Notes under the pieces: generated by a model
Databases searched by the model: none
The model's input: only the letters and a program-made list of their open reading frames with translations
What the model was told of the DNA's origin: nothing
Assembly (NCBI RefSeq): GCF_001722335.1
Contig: NZ_MIHA01000040.1
Coordinates: 1-14,191, forward strand
Direction of reading: 5' to 3'
Origin: Mycolicibacterium flavescens
GTDB taxonomy: Bacteria; Actinomycetota; Actinomycetes; Mycobacteriales; Mycobacteriaceae
Length of the DNA stretch: 14,191 bases
Position numbers and translations under genes: made by a program
Shown: positions 5,627 through 11,924 of the stretch, piece after piece
Layout: the number at the start of each line of letters is the position of its first letter
Numbering within the stretch: the stretch's first letter is position 1

Positions 5627-5632
5627 ATCATA
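5627..5632 (-). promoter_or_regulatory. Candidate -10 of the small membrane peptide gene
   Basis: TATGAT on the minus strand matches five of six consensus positions. A weak -35 (TTCGGT, 5655-5650) lies 17 nt upstream. The predicted leader is about 65 nt. Confidence 0.45.
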
Positions 5633-5784
5633 ACCCTTGCTGTGCCACCACCGAAATCGGCTGTCCGCCGTCATGGCCGCCAAGCGAAACGGTGTGACCC
5701 ACGGCACGTTGCCGGTTAGCACGGCTAGAGATTTCGCTCTGAGCGAGCGCGCCCTGTTGACAGGAGGGCCGTCGCGGATGCGCC

Positions 5785-5882
5785 TTATCCACAGCGGGCT
5801 TCGAGGAAAGCGCCAGACTCTGCGGTTCACGGTCAGCGGAAGCCGGCGGGCCTGTGGATGAACCTGTGGAAACTGTGGATAG
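5785..5882. promoter_or_regulatory. Cluster of four DnaA-box-like 9-mers
   Basis: TTATCCACA (5785-5793, +) is a perfect consensus DnaA box. Three motifs in the opposite orientation follow: TGTGGATGA (5853-5861), TGTGGAAAC (5865-5873) and TGTGGATAG (5874-5882), matching TGTGGATAA at 8, 7 and 8 of 9 positions. The last three are separated by 3 and 0 nt. dnaA is not in this window, so this is not the usual oriC context. The cluster lies 53 nt upstream of the rhodanese start. Confidence 0.65.
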
Positions 5883-5934
5883 ATTGTCATTGCTGTCGAT
5901 TAACGCGGCGTCGCGACGTGTCAGCATGAGACCC

Positions 5935-6276
5935 ATGGATCAAGGTGCTGTGAGGCAAGCCGATATCGCCGACGTTCCGACGTCCTTCGACGCGTCGGTG
6001 GTTCTGCTCGACGTCCGTGAGCACGACGAGTGGGAGCGCGGGCACGCGCCGGGCGCGCGGCACATCCCGATGGGCGAGGTGCCGGCGCGGTTGACCGAGC
6101 TCGACCCCGACGCCCAGCTCTTCGTGATCTGCCATCTCGGCGGCCGCTCCCAGCGGGTCGCCCAGTACCTGGCCGCGCAGGGATACGCGCCGATCAACGT
6201 CAGTGGCGGGATGGAGGCGTGGGCGCAGGCCGGACGTCCGGTGGTCACCGACGGCGGTGGCGCGGGCATCGTCTGA
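5935..6276 (+). CDS. Single-domain rhodanese-like sulfurtransferase
   Basis: This 113-aa protein is a compact rhodanese domain. It has the CH2A-type motif LLDVREHDEWERGHAPGARHIP (residues 24-45, read in two halves LLDVREHDEW and GHAPGARHIP). The active-site loop is C66-H-L-G-G-R, and the C-terminal part has NVSGGMEAW. Such proteins move sulfane sulfur as a persulfide on the loop Cys; the acceptor is unknown. The start could be ATG 5935 or ATG 5926; neither has a strong Shine-Dalgarno. The open frame reaches back to GTG 5854, but that codon lies inside the DnaA-box cluster and the extension has no rhodanese similarity. It lies 35 nt upstream of the uORF of the DUF4328 gene. Confidence 0.9.
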   Translation: MDQGAVRQADIADVPTSFDASVVLLDVREHDEWERGHAPGARHIPMGEVPARLTELDPDAQLFVICHLGGRSQRVAQYLAAQGYAPINVSGGMEAWAQAGRPVVTDGGGAGIV

Positions 6277-6298
6277 CAACCGTCTGAGCGGCCGTCGC

Positions 6299-6304
6299 TA
6301 CGCT
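6299..6304 (+). promoter_or_regulatory. Candidate -10 for the DUF4328/glpQ1 transcript
   Basis: TACGCT fits TANNNT and lies exactly 7 nt before the ATG of the short upstream ORF at 6312, the spacing expected of a leaderless start. A CTGACA -35-like hexamer (6273-6278) is present but 20 nt away. Confidence 0.5.
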
Positions 6305-6311
6305 GGTCGAC

Positions 6312-6356
6312 ATGAGTTCGCGGTCACGACGGGCGCGCGCGGGGGCAGCGGGATGA
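6312..6356 (+). CDS. 14-aa leaderless upstream ORF coupled to the DUF4328 gene
   Basis: ATG 6312 opens a 14-codon frame encoding MSSRSRRARAGAAG. Its TGA (6354-6356) overlaps the ATG (6353) of the zinc-ribbon/DUF4328 gene as ATGA. It sits 7 nt after a -10 element, so a leaderless transcript would begin with this ORF. Ribosomes finishing it would be placed at the downstream start. The peptide is Arg-rich and probably not a functional protein; a role in translational coupling or attenuation is inferred. Confidence 0.5.
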   Translation: MSSRSRRARAGAAG

Positions 6357-7420
6357 TCCAGGTGTGCTCCCAGTGCGGGACGCGCTGGAACGTGCGCGAC
6401 CGACGGCGGGTCTGGTGCCCGCGCTGCAACGGCAGCCTGCTGCCGCCGTCGGCGCCCGCGCCCGAGGCGCAGTGGAGTGCGCGGCCGTCGGCGCCCGCCG
6501 CCGCGCCCGGCGCACCGGCGCGCCCGTCCGCCAGCCTGCCGCCCGGCTACCGCTGGATCGCGGTGCGCCCCGGCGCGCCTCCGCCTCCGCGGCGCACACG
6601 CCGTCACCTCGGCCCCACCCCGCGCTACACCGTGATTCCCCGCTGGGGACTCGTCGACCAGGTGGCGCCCGCCGACGCGGAGGCGACCGAGCAGACCCGC
6701 AGCGGCCCGTCGCGCACGATGGTGCGCAACGTGCTGCTGGTGACCATGTTGGCGTTCGGCGCCGCCGCGCTGATCCACCTGGTGCGCTACGTGCTGCTGA
6801 TCGTCAACCGGTCGGTGCTGCTGCACCCCTGGATCGCGGCCGGCGCCACCTGGCTGGGGGTGGCGCTCAGCGTCGTCGCGGTGTTCACGCTGGTGGCCAG
6901 CCTGATGGTGCTGGCCAATTGGCTGGTCGCCCGTCGCGCCGCGGCGTACGCCCACCGCGGTGGCACCGACCCGCGCCCGGCGTGGCTGCTGCAGGCCGGA
7001 TGTCTGGTGCCGTTCGTCAACCTGCTGTGGGCGCCGGTGTTCGCGATCGAACTGGCCGGCGTGGAGGAGCGGCTGAGCCATCTGCGACGCCCGATCGCGG
7101 CCTGGTGGGTGGTGTGGCTGATCAGCTACGCGCTGTCGATCTGGTCGATCGCGACCAGCTTCACCACCGACGCGCAGGGCATCGCCGACAACACGGTGAC
7201 GACGATCGTGGCCTATCTCGCGGCGCTGGCGGCGCTGCTGCTGGCCGCGAAGGTGGTCGACGGCTTCGAACGTCAGCCCGTCGAACGGCCGAGTAAGCGT
7301 TGGGTGATGGTGCCCGACGATCGGCAGCAGGACGACGAGCCGGCCGACGCGCCGGCCGACGCGCCGAAGCGCCCGGATGACGCCCCGGTTGAGTCCGAAG
7401 GCCAGAACCCGGCAGCATAG
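6353..7420 (+). CDS. Zinc-ribbon, DUF4328-type multi-pass membrane protein (Rv3843c-like)
   Basis: The 355-aa product starts with a four-Cys zinc ribbon (Cys5-x2-Cys8 ... Cys22-x2-Cys25). A Pro/Ala-rich linker of about 95 residues follows. Then come about five membrane segments: LLVTMLAFGAAALIHLV, GVALSVVAVFTLVASLMVLA, a short one at GCLVPFVNLLWAPVFAIEL, WWVVWLISYALSIWSI and IVAYLAALAALLLAAKVV. It ends in an acidic/Pro-rich tail with an EPADAPADAP repeat. This matches Rv3843c and the DUF4328 family; the function is unknown. ATG 6353 has GGGGG about 7 nt upstream and overlaps the stop of the 14-aa upstream ORF. The stop is 5 nt before the glpQ1 ATG, so the two form an operon as in M. tuberculosis. 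Confidence 0.88.
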   Translation: MIQVCSQCGTRWNVRDRRRVWCPRCNGSLLPPSAPAPEAQWSARPSAPAAAPGAPARPSASLPPGYRWIAVRPGAPPPPRRTRRHLGPTPRYTVIPRWGLVDQVAPADAEATEQTRSGPSRTMVRNVLLVTMLAFGAAALIHLVRYVLLIVNRSVLLHPWIAAGATWLGVALSVVAVFTLVASLMVLANWLVARRAAAYAHRGGTDPRPAWLLQAGCLVPFVNLLWAPVFAIELAGVEERLSHLRRPIAAWWVVWLISYALSIWSIATSFTTDAQGIADNTVTTIVAYLAALAALLLAAKVVDGFERQPVERPSKRWVMVPDDRQQDDEPADAPADAPKRPDDAPVESEGQNPAA

Positions 7421-7425
7421 GCCGT

Positions 7426-8289
7426 ATGACACCGGGCGACGCCGAGGCCGACGAGGCCGGGGCTTCAGGGGATTCTGAACCCGCGCTCGGCGGCCACCCG
7501 TTCGTCGTCGCCCATCGCGGCGCCTCGGCGGACCGGCCCGAGCACACCCGGGCGGCCTACGAACTGGCGCTGCGGGAAGGCGCCGACGCCGTCGAGTGCG
7601 ACGTACGGCTGACCCGTGACGGTCACCTGGTCTGCGTGCACGACCGCCGGGTGGACCGGACTTCCGACGGCTCCGGCATCGTCAGCGACATGACCCTGGC
7701 CGAGCTGCGCGAGCTCGACTTCGGGGGATGGCACCCCAGCCGCAATGACGCTGCGACACAAGGTGATACGAGCCTGCTGACCCTCGACGAGCTGGTCTCG
7801 CTGGTGCTTGACTGGCACCGGCCGGTCAAGCTGTTCATCGAGACCAAACACCCGGTGCGCTACGGCGCGCTGGTCGAGAGCAAGGTGCTCGCGCTGCTGC
7901 ACCGCTACGGCATCGCCGCGCCCGCGTCGGCCGATCTGTCCCGCGCGGTGGTGATGTCGTTCTCGGCGGCCGCGGTGTGGCGGATCCGGCGCGCAGCACC
8001 GATGTTGCCGACGGTGTTGCTCGGTGAGACGTCGCGGTACCTGGGCGGCAGCGCGGCCACCACCGTCGGCGCCACCGCGGTCGGCCCGTCGATCGCGACG
8101 CTGCGCGAGCACCCCGAGTTGGTGGACCGCGCCGCCGCTCAGGGCCGCGCGCTGTACTGCTGGACCGTCGACCATTTCGAGGATGTGCAGTACTGCCGCG
8201 ACGTCGGCGTCGCGTGGGTGGCCACCAACCATCCCGGCCGCACCAAGCAGTGGTTGCAGAACGGTCTGGCCGGCGCCGGCCGGGACTGA
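7426..8289 (+). CDS. glpQ1: Glycerophosphodiester phosphodiesterase GlpQ1
   Basis: This enzyme hydrolyses glycerophosphodiesters (deacylated phospholipid headgroups) to glycerol-3-phosphate plus an alcohol. The 287-aa protein has the GDPD signature: AHRGAS with catalytic His30-Arg31, PEHT at 38-41, V-E-C-D-V with metal-ligand Glu57 and Asp59, and His72 in VCVHD. IETKH further on and the C-terminal YCWTVD complete the TIM-barrel pattern. There is no signal peptide; the first ~24 residues are an acidic extension. It is the orthologue of Rv3842c. It follows the DUF4328 gene by 5 nt without an obvious Shine-Dalgarno, suggesting coupled translation. It is convergent with bfrB, with stops 4 nt apart. 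Confidence 0.95.
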   Translation: MTPGDAEADEAGASGDSEPALGGHPFVVAHRGASADRPEHTRAAYELALREGADAVECDVRLTRDGHLVCVHDRRVDRTSDGSGIVSDMTLAELRELDFGGWHPSRNDAATQGDTSLLTLDELVSLVLDWHRPVKLFIETKHPVRYGALVESKVLALLHRYGIAAPASADLSRAVVMSFSAAAVWRIRRAAPMLPTVLLGETSRYLGGSAATTVGATAVGPSIATLREHPELVDRAAAQGRALYCWTVDHFEDVQYCRDVGVAWVATNHPGRTKQWLQNGLAGAGRD

Positions 8290-8293
8290 CCCG

Positions 8294-8839
8294 TTACAGC
8301 TGGCCGCCGGCCACCTTCGGGGCGCCCGCGTCCTTGTCGGGGCTGCCGAGTTCGCGGGCCACGAAGTCCTCGAGGTGGAACAGGTTCGCGCCCGCCCGGT
8401 CGGCGATGCGCACCAGCGTCGTCATCTTGGCGACCTCCTCGACCTGTTCGCCGAGGAACCACTGCATGAACTGCTCGCCGAGGTAGTCGCCTTCGTCGCG
8501 GGCCACGCCGGCCAACCGGCTGATCTGCTCGGTCACGGTGCGTTCCTGGTCGAGCGCGAGGGCCAGCGCGTCACGCGGGGTGCCGAACGAGTTGCGCACC
8601 GAGCAGACGCCGGGGATCTCGACCTCGACGTCGCGGTCGATCAGGTACTGCACCAGCATCATGGCGTGGTTGCGCTCCTCGACGGACTGCCGGTAGAAGT
8701 GCTTGGCCAGCTGCGGCAGATCCGCTCCGTCGAAGTAAACCGCGATCGCAAGATATTGCTGTGCGGCCTCGAATTCGTTGCGGATCTGCTCTTGCAGCAG
8801 GGCGAGGAATTTGGTGTCGGTCGCTTCAGCTGTAGTCAT
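8294..8839 (-). CDS. bfrB: Ferritin BfrB
   Basis: BfrB is the main mycobacterial iron-storage ferritin, a 24-mer cage that oxidises Fe2+ and stores it. The 181-aa length equals M. tuberculosis BfrB (Rv3841) and the sequence is close throughout. Ferroxidase ligands are visible as Glu22 (NEFEAAQQY) and Glu55/His58 (VEERNHAMM); EGDYLGEQFMQWF and the C-terminal ANLFHLEDFVARE also match. The family's flexible C-terminal tail (GAPKVAGGQL) is present. ATG 8839 is chosen for family length; an in-frame TTG at 8863 is unlikely. An IdeR-type box lies 54-72 nt upstream of the start. In M. tuberculosis IdeR with iron activates bfrB by countering Lsr2. Confidence 0.97.
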   Translation of the reverse strand: MTTAEATDTKFLALLQEQIRNEFEAAQQYLAIAVYFDGADLPQLAKHFYRQSVEERNHAMMLVQYLIDRDVEVEIPGVCSVRNSFGTPRDALALALDQERTVTEQISRLAGVARDEGDYLGEQFMQWFLGEQVEEVAKMTTLVRIADRAGANLFHLEDFVARELGSPDKDAGAPKVAGGQL

Positions 8840-8892
8840 GTCCGCCACGATATCCCAGGTCAAACGGGGTTGTCAGCGAAGGTCGACCTAAG

Positions 8893-8911
8893 ACAGGTCA
8901 GCTTAACCTAA
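8893..8911 (-). promoter_or_regulatory. IdeR iron box upstream of bfrB
   Basis: On the minus strand TTAGGTTAAGCTGACCTGT matches the IdeR consensus TTAGGTTAGSCTAACCTAA at 15 of 19 positions. A further palindrome AGGTCGACCT (8880-8889) and extra TTAGGT half sites flank it, in line with the tandem boxes of the M. tuberculosis bfrB promoter. Confidence 0.75.
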
Positions 8912-8971
8912 CTAAGTAGAACCTTTGTGACGGCGCTTACAAAGCGTCTGTAGGAGTTTGCTAGAGCCATT

Positions 8972-10213
8972 TCATGGTTGCGCGTCGAGCACGGCCTGCG
9001 GGACCGCCGAGTCGGTGCGCAGCGCCTGAAACAACTGCTCGGCCAGGGTGCCGTCCCACAGCACCACCGAGCCCGAGCCGCCGCTGGTGTACTCGCCGAT
9101 CGGCACGGTGGCGGTCACGACGTCGCCGTGCATCGCCCACGCCAGCCGGGCCAGGTCCCAGACGTGGTCGTCCTGGTCGACGGTGACCGTGCGGGTGGCG
9201 GCCGACGCCATCGGATACCAGCGCAGCGGGTTGAGCAGCACCACCGGGCTGGTGGCGCGGTGCAGCATCGCGGCCATGAACTCCTGCTGGTGACGCATGC
9301 GGTCCAGGTCGGCGCGCGGGGTGGCCCGGGTGCGGACGAACCCCAGCGCGTTGCGGCCGTCGAGCTTCTGGCATCCGGCGGGCAGGTCGATGCCGGCCAG
9401 CGGATCGCTGATCGGTTCGGCCGGACACATGGTGACACCGCCGACCGCGTCGACCATGGTGGCGAACCCGCCGAACCCGATCTCGGCATAGTGGTCGACC
9501 CGCAGCCCGGTCGCCTGCTCGACGGTCTGCACCAGCAGCGGCGCGCCGCCCAGCGCGAACGCCGCGTTGATCTTGTCGCTGCCGTAGCCGGGGATCGACA
9601 CGTAGGAGTCGCGCGGCAGCGAGATCATCGACGTCGCGGTGCCCGACCCCAGGCCGGGGATGTGCACCAGCAGGATCGTGTCGGTACGGCCGTTGCCGAG
9701 ATCGCCGCCCGTCGTCAGCTGCGACTGCTGATCGGCGCTCAGGTCGGCGCGGCTGTCCGAACCCACCAGCAGCCAGGTGGTGCCCGCCCCGCCGGCGGGA
9801 CGCTCCGGGTAGTCGGCCAGCGCGGGGATGCGCTGCAGCGACGTGTCGATCCACACCGCACCGGCCACGACCGCGACGATCGACACCAGGGCCAGTGCGA
9901 CGAGCCAGCGGCCCCAATGCCGTTTGCGGCGTGCGGGTTTCGGTTTGGGCGGCGCGGCGGGCCGGGGCGCCGGGGGACGGACCGGTGGTTTGGGTGGTGC
10001 CGAACCGGCCGGGCGCGGCGGGCGCCCGCTCGGCGCGGGCTGCCGCGGTGGTCGACGCGGCGGAGGCGGTGGCGGCGGTGGGGGAGCGGCGGGTGTCGGC
10101 GGGTTGGGCGGCCACGACGGCGGTGGCCGGTAGCCGGGGTCGCGGCGGATCACCTGCGACGGTTCGCGGCGCGCCCGCGGGTCGCGTCCAGGTGGCTGCC
10201 CGCGGTCGTTCAC
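8972..10213 (-). CDS. LytR-CpsA-Psr (LCP) family cell-wall glycopolymer transferase
   Basis: LCP proteins attach glycopolymers (in mycobacteria, arabinogalactan) to peptidoglycan on the outer face of the membrane. The 413-aa protein has a Pro-rich cytoplasmic region (about 25-94, including nine consecutive Pro), a basic stretch RRKR, one membrane helix (about 103-122) and an outer LCP domain. The domain shows LLVGSDSRAD, GRTDTILLVHI, ISLPRDSYV, KINAAFALGG and GFVRTRATPRADLDRMRHQ, including the conserved Asp and Arg residues for lipid-pyrophosphate binding. The start is GTG 10213, 7 nt after TAGATT with no Shine-Dalgarno, so likely leaderless. It is position-equivalent to Rv3840, which is much shorter and lacks the membrane helix. 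Confidence 0.9.
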   Translation of the reverse strand: MNDRGQPPGRDPRARREPSQVIRRDPGYRPPPSWPPNPPTPAAPPPPPPPPPRRPPRQPAPSGRPPRPAGSAPPKPPVRPPAPRPAAPPKPKPARRKRHWGRWLVALALVSIVAVVAGAVWIDTSLQRIPALADYPERPAGGAGTTWLLVGSDSRADLSADQQSQLTTGGDLGNGRTDTILLVHIPGLGSGTATSMISLPRDSYVSIPGYGSDKINAAFALGGAPLLVQTVEQATGLRVDHYAEIGFGGFATMVDAVGGVTMCPAEPISDPLAGIDLPAGCQKLDGRNALGFVRTRATPRADLDRMRHQQEFMAAMLHRATSPVVLLNPLRWYPMASAATRTVTVDQDDHVWDLARLAWAMHGDVVTATVPIGEYTSGGSGSVVLWDGTLAEQLFQALRTDSAVPQAVLDAQP

Positions 10214-10220
10214 ATACAGA

Positions 10221-10226
10221 AATCTA
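10221..10226 (-). promoter_or_regulatory. -10 element of a leaderless LCP transcript
   Basis: TAGATT on the minus strand is followed by 7 nt (TCTGTAT) and then the GTG start of the LCP gene. No Shine-Dalgarno is present, so a transcript starting at the GTG is the simplest explanation. Confidence 0.55.
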
Positions 10227-10244
10227 CGTGGCCCGCCGGGCAGT

Positions 10245-11006
10245 TCACTGCAACCAGCCCAGGTGGCCGGCGGCCAGGGCATAGCCGACGAACGCGACCG
10301 CGTCGATCACCGCGTGCGCGACGATCAGGGGCCAGAGCCGGCCGGTGCGCAGATAGACGTAGCCGAACACCACCCCCATCGCGAGGTTGCCCAGGCCGGC
10401 GCCGAAGCCCTGGTACAGGTGGTACAGGCCGCGCAGCACGCTGGAGGCGACAACCGCCACGGCCGGGCTCACGCCGAGTTGGCGCAACCGGGTCAGCAGG
10501 AATCCGACGACGATGATCTCCTCGGCCCAGCCGTTGGCGAACGCGGTCAGCAGCAGCACCGGGATCCGCCACCACGTGTCGTAGAGCTCGGCGGGTTCGA
10601 CGTCGGCGTTCATCCCCAGAATGCGGGCCACCTGGTACAGCGCCAGCCCGGGCAGCCCGATCAGTGCCGCCAGGCCCAGCCCGCCGAGCAGGTCCGGACG
10701 CCACCGCGGCCGGCCCAGCCCGATCGAGGACAGGCGAAACCCGCTGCGCCACAACAGGTACAGCCCGAGGGCGCCCCACGCCAGCAGCTGGAACACCCAC
10801 GCCAGGTTGAGGCCGAGATCGATCAGGTCGAACGGGGAACGGCGCGGGTTGAGCGCGACCACCTGACCGGCGAGCCCGAGCAGAACCGCTTCGATCAGGT
10901 TGAGCAGCGCGCTGTAGGCCGACAGCCCGAACGTCACCGCCAGCACGACGACGATCTCGATGCGGATCGCGCGCGGGTTGTCGCGCTCCTCGGTGCCGCC
11001 GGTCAC
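10245..11006 (-). CDS. CPBP-family (ABI/Rce1-like) intramembrane protein
   Basis: This 253-aa protein has about six to eight hydrophobic segments and the CPBP motifs: GWAEEIIVVGFLLTRL (the Glu-Glu pair), GLYHLYQG (first His) and AHAVIDAVAF (second His). Family members are intramembrane glutamic peptidases, linked in other bacteria to prenyl-protein processing or bacteriocin immunity; the substrate here is unknown. The usual EExxxR motif has Val in place of Arg (EEIIVV). The start is GTG 11006, 7 nt after TACCGT, suggesting a leaderless transcript. It lies between the DUF2470 gene (19-nt gap) and the LCP gene (31-nt gap), an insertion relative to the M. tuberculosis order Rv3839-Rv3840. Confidence 0.85.
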   Translation of the reverse strand: MTGGTEERDNPRAIRIEIVVVLAVTFGLSAYSALLNLIEAVLLGLAGQVVALNPRRSPFDLIDLGLNLAWVFQLLAWGALGLYLLWRSGFRLSSIGLGRPRWRPDLLGGLGLAALIGLPGLALYQVARILGMNADVEPAELYDTWWRIPVLLLTAFANGWAEEIIVVGFLLTRLRQLGVSPAVAVVASSVLRGLYHLYQGFGAGLGNLAMGVVFGYVYLRTGRLWPLIVAHAVIDAVAFVGYALAAGHLGWLQ

Positions 11007-11013
11007 CGCAGCT

Positions 11014-11019
11014 ACGGTA
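11014..11019 (-). promoter_or_regulatory. -10 element of a leaderless CPBP transcript
   Basis: TACCGT (minus strand) lies 7 nt before the GTG start at 11006, inside the 19-nt gap after the DUF2470 gene. No Shine-Dalgarno is visible. Confidence 0.5.
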
Positions 11020-11025
11020 GCGGCG

Positions 11026-11814
11026 TCAGAGTTTGCGTGCGCGCAGCCCGTTGAGGAACGGGCAGCCCATCAGCACCCGGATCGCCTGGCTGAGCCCGGT
11101 GACGTCGTCGACCGGCTTACCGAACGGCAACCGCACGTCGTGGTCGCCGTCGTCGGTCTCCACCCGCAACTGCACGCCGTACCGGTCCAGGCCCAGCGGG
11201 CGCACCCGCCCGCGCCGCAGCGACATCGGCAACCGGCTGGCCAGCCGCTCGACCACCTCGCGGTGCGCGGACTCCAAGTGCTGCAACCAGCCCGACTCCA
11301 TCGCGCAGAAAGGGTCCGGGCGCGCACCCAGCAGCGTGCTCACCCCGACCGACTCCGCGCCGGTCGAGTCGGCGGCCACCACGGAGTCGATCTCCAGCCG
11401 CAGCAGCACGAATCCGCCGCCTTCGTCGGTGTTGGCCGAATTGACCTGCAGCAGCGCGGGGTTGGGGTCCTCGGAGGCGACCAGGTCCAGCAGCGCCGGC
11501 ACCTCGCGCGCGGGCACGTCATGCAGCGTGCCGCGGATCCAGACCAGTGACCGCACCGGTTCGCGCAGCGGCAGCGGCGCGTAGTCGGTCATCTCGAGCA
11601 CCGCCTGCACCCCCGCGGCGCCGGCGCTGACCACCTTCGCCGCCACCGCGCTTCCCGCCGGGACGGTGATCGCGAACGACCCGTCGTCGAGAAGATGGTG
11701 CACGGGAGACTCGGTGGGCTCGGTGCCCTCGGCCGCGAGCATCGCGCCGCCGGCCTTGGCGCACGCGCTGCGGATCCGCTCGGCCGTGGTCGGTGCCGTG
11801 AGCGCTGCTGTCAT
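11026..11814 (-). CDS. DUF2470-type protein, iron-regulated (Rv3839-like)
   Basis: The 262-aa product is close in length to Rv3839. The N-terminal ~150 residues resemble a split-barrel (PNPOx/HugZ-like) fold; the C-terminal part is a DUF2470 domain with ESGWLQHLESAHREVVERLA and DRYGVQLRVET, ending in FGKPVDDVTGLSQAIRVLM. DUF2470 often accompanies haem-binding HugZ-like domains, so a haem or iron-related role is suspected but not shown. ATG 11814 has a clear Shine-Dalgarno (AAGGAGG, about 5-nt spacing), which sets the start against a longer frame to 11871. An IdeR box sits 17 nt upstream of the start. In M. tuberculosis Rv3839 is repressed by IdeR and induced by iron limitation. Confidence 0.88.
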   Translation of the reverse strand: MTAALTAPTTAERIRSACAKAGGAMLAAEGTEPTESPVHHLLDDGSFAITVPAGSAVAAKVVSAGAAGVQAVLEMTDYAPLPLREPVRSLVWIRGTLHDVPAREVPALLDLVASEDPNPALLQVNSANTDEGGGFVLLRLEIDSVVAADSTGAESVGVSTLLGARPDPFCAMESGWLQHLESAHREVVERLASRLPMSLRRGRVRPLGLDRYGVQLRVETDDGDHDVRLPFGKPVDDVTGLSQAIRVLMGCPFLNGLRARKL

Positions 11815-11830
11815 GCCGCCTCCTTCGAGA

Positions 11831-11849
11831 TAAGGTGAGCCTAACTTAA
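11831..11849 (-). promoter_or_regulatory. IdeR iron box upstream of the DUF2470 gene
   Basis: On the minus strand TTAAGTTAGGCTCACCTTA matches the IdeR consensus TTAGGTTAGSCTAACCTAA at 16 of 19 positions. It overlaps the place expected for the core promoter, only 17 nt from the start codon, consistent with repression under iron-replete conditions. Confidence 0.85.
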
Positions 11850-11912
11850 CTACGGTGCGGCGGTCCCGCAAGGGCTTCGCTCCAGCGGAACGGCATTACC
11901 ACGGCGAGCGGA

Positions 11913-11918
11913 TAGGGT
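11913..11918 (+). promoter_or_regulatory. -10 element of a leaderless pheA transcript
   Basis: TAGGGT is followed by 6 nt (TGAGCC) and then the pheA GTG. There is no Shine-Dalgarno. The spacing fits a mycobacterial leaderless start. Confidence 0.55.
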
Positions 11919-11924
11919 TGAGCC

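Larger units (their letters stand above)
5554..5934. other. 381-nt gene-free region between the small membrane peptide and the rhodanese gene
   Basis: No convincing ORF lies here. From left to right it holds the Shine-Dalgarno and leader of the 51-aa peptide (minus), an inverted repeat at 5603-5621, a TATGAT -10 element, about 150 nt with nothing I can name, and the DnaA-box-like cluster at 5785-5882. Confidence 0.65.

Noticed and set aside
5785..5882. Chromosomal oriC
   Set aside because: dnaA, dnaN, rpmH and rnpA are not nearby, only four boxes are present, and no AT-rich unwinding element is evident.
5854..5934. Upstream extension of the rhodanese gene from GTG 5854
   Set aside because: The codons coincide with the DnaA-box repeats and the encoded segment is not rhodanese-like.
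8978..10516. 512-aa plus-strand ORF across the LCP gene
   Set aside because: The minus strand encodes clear LCP motifs; the plus-strand product is Arg/Gly/His-rich nonsense typical of antisense frames.
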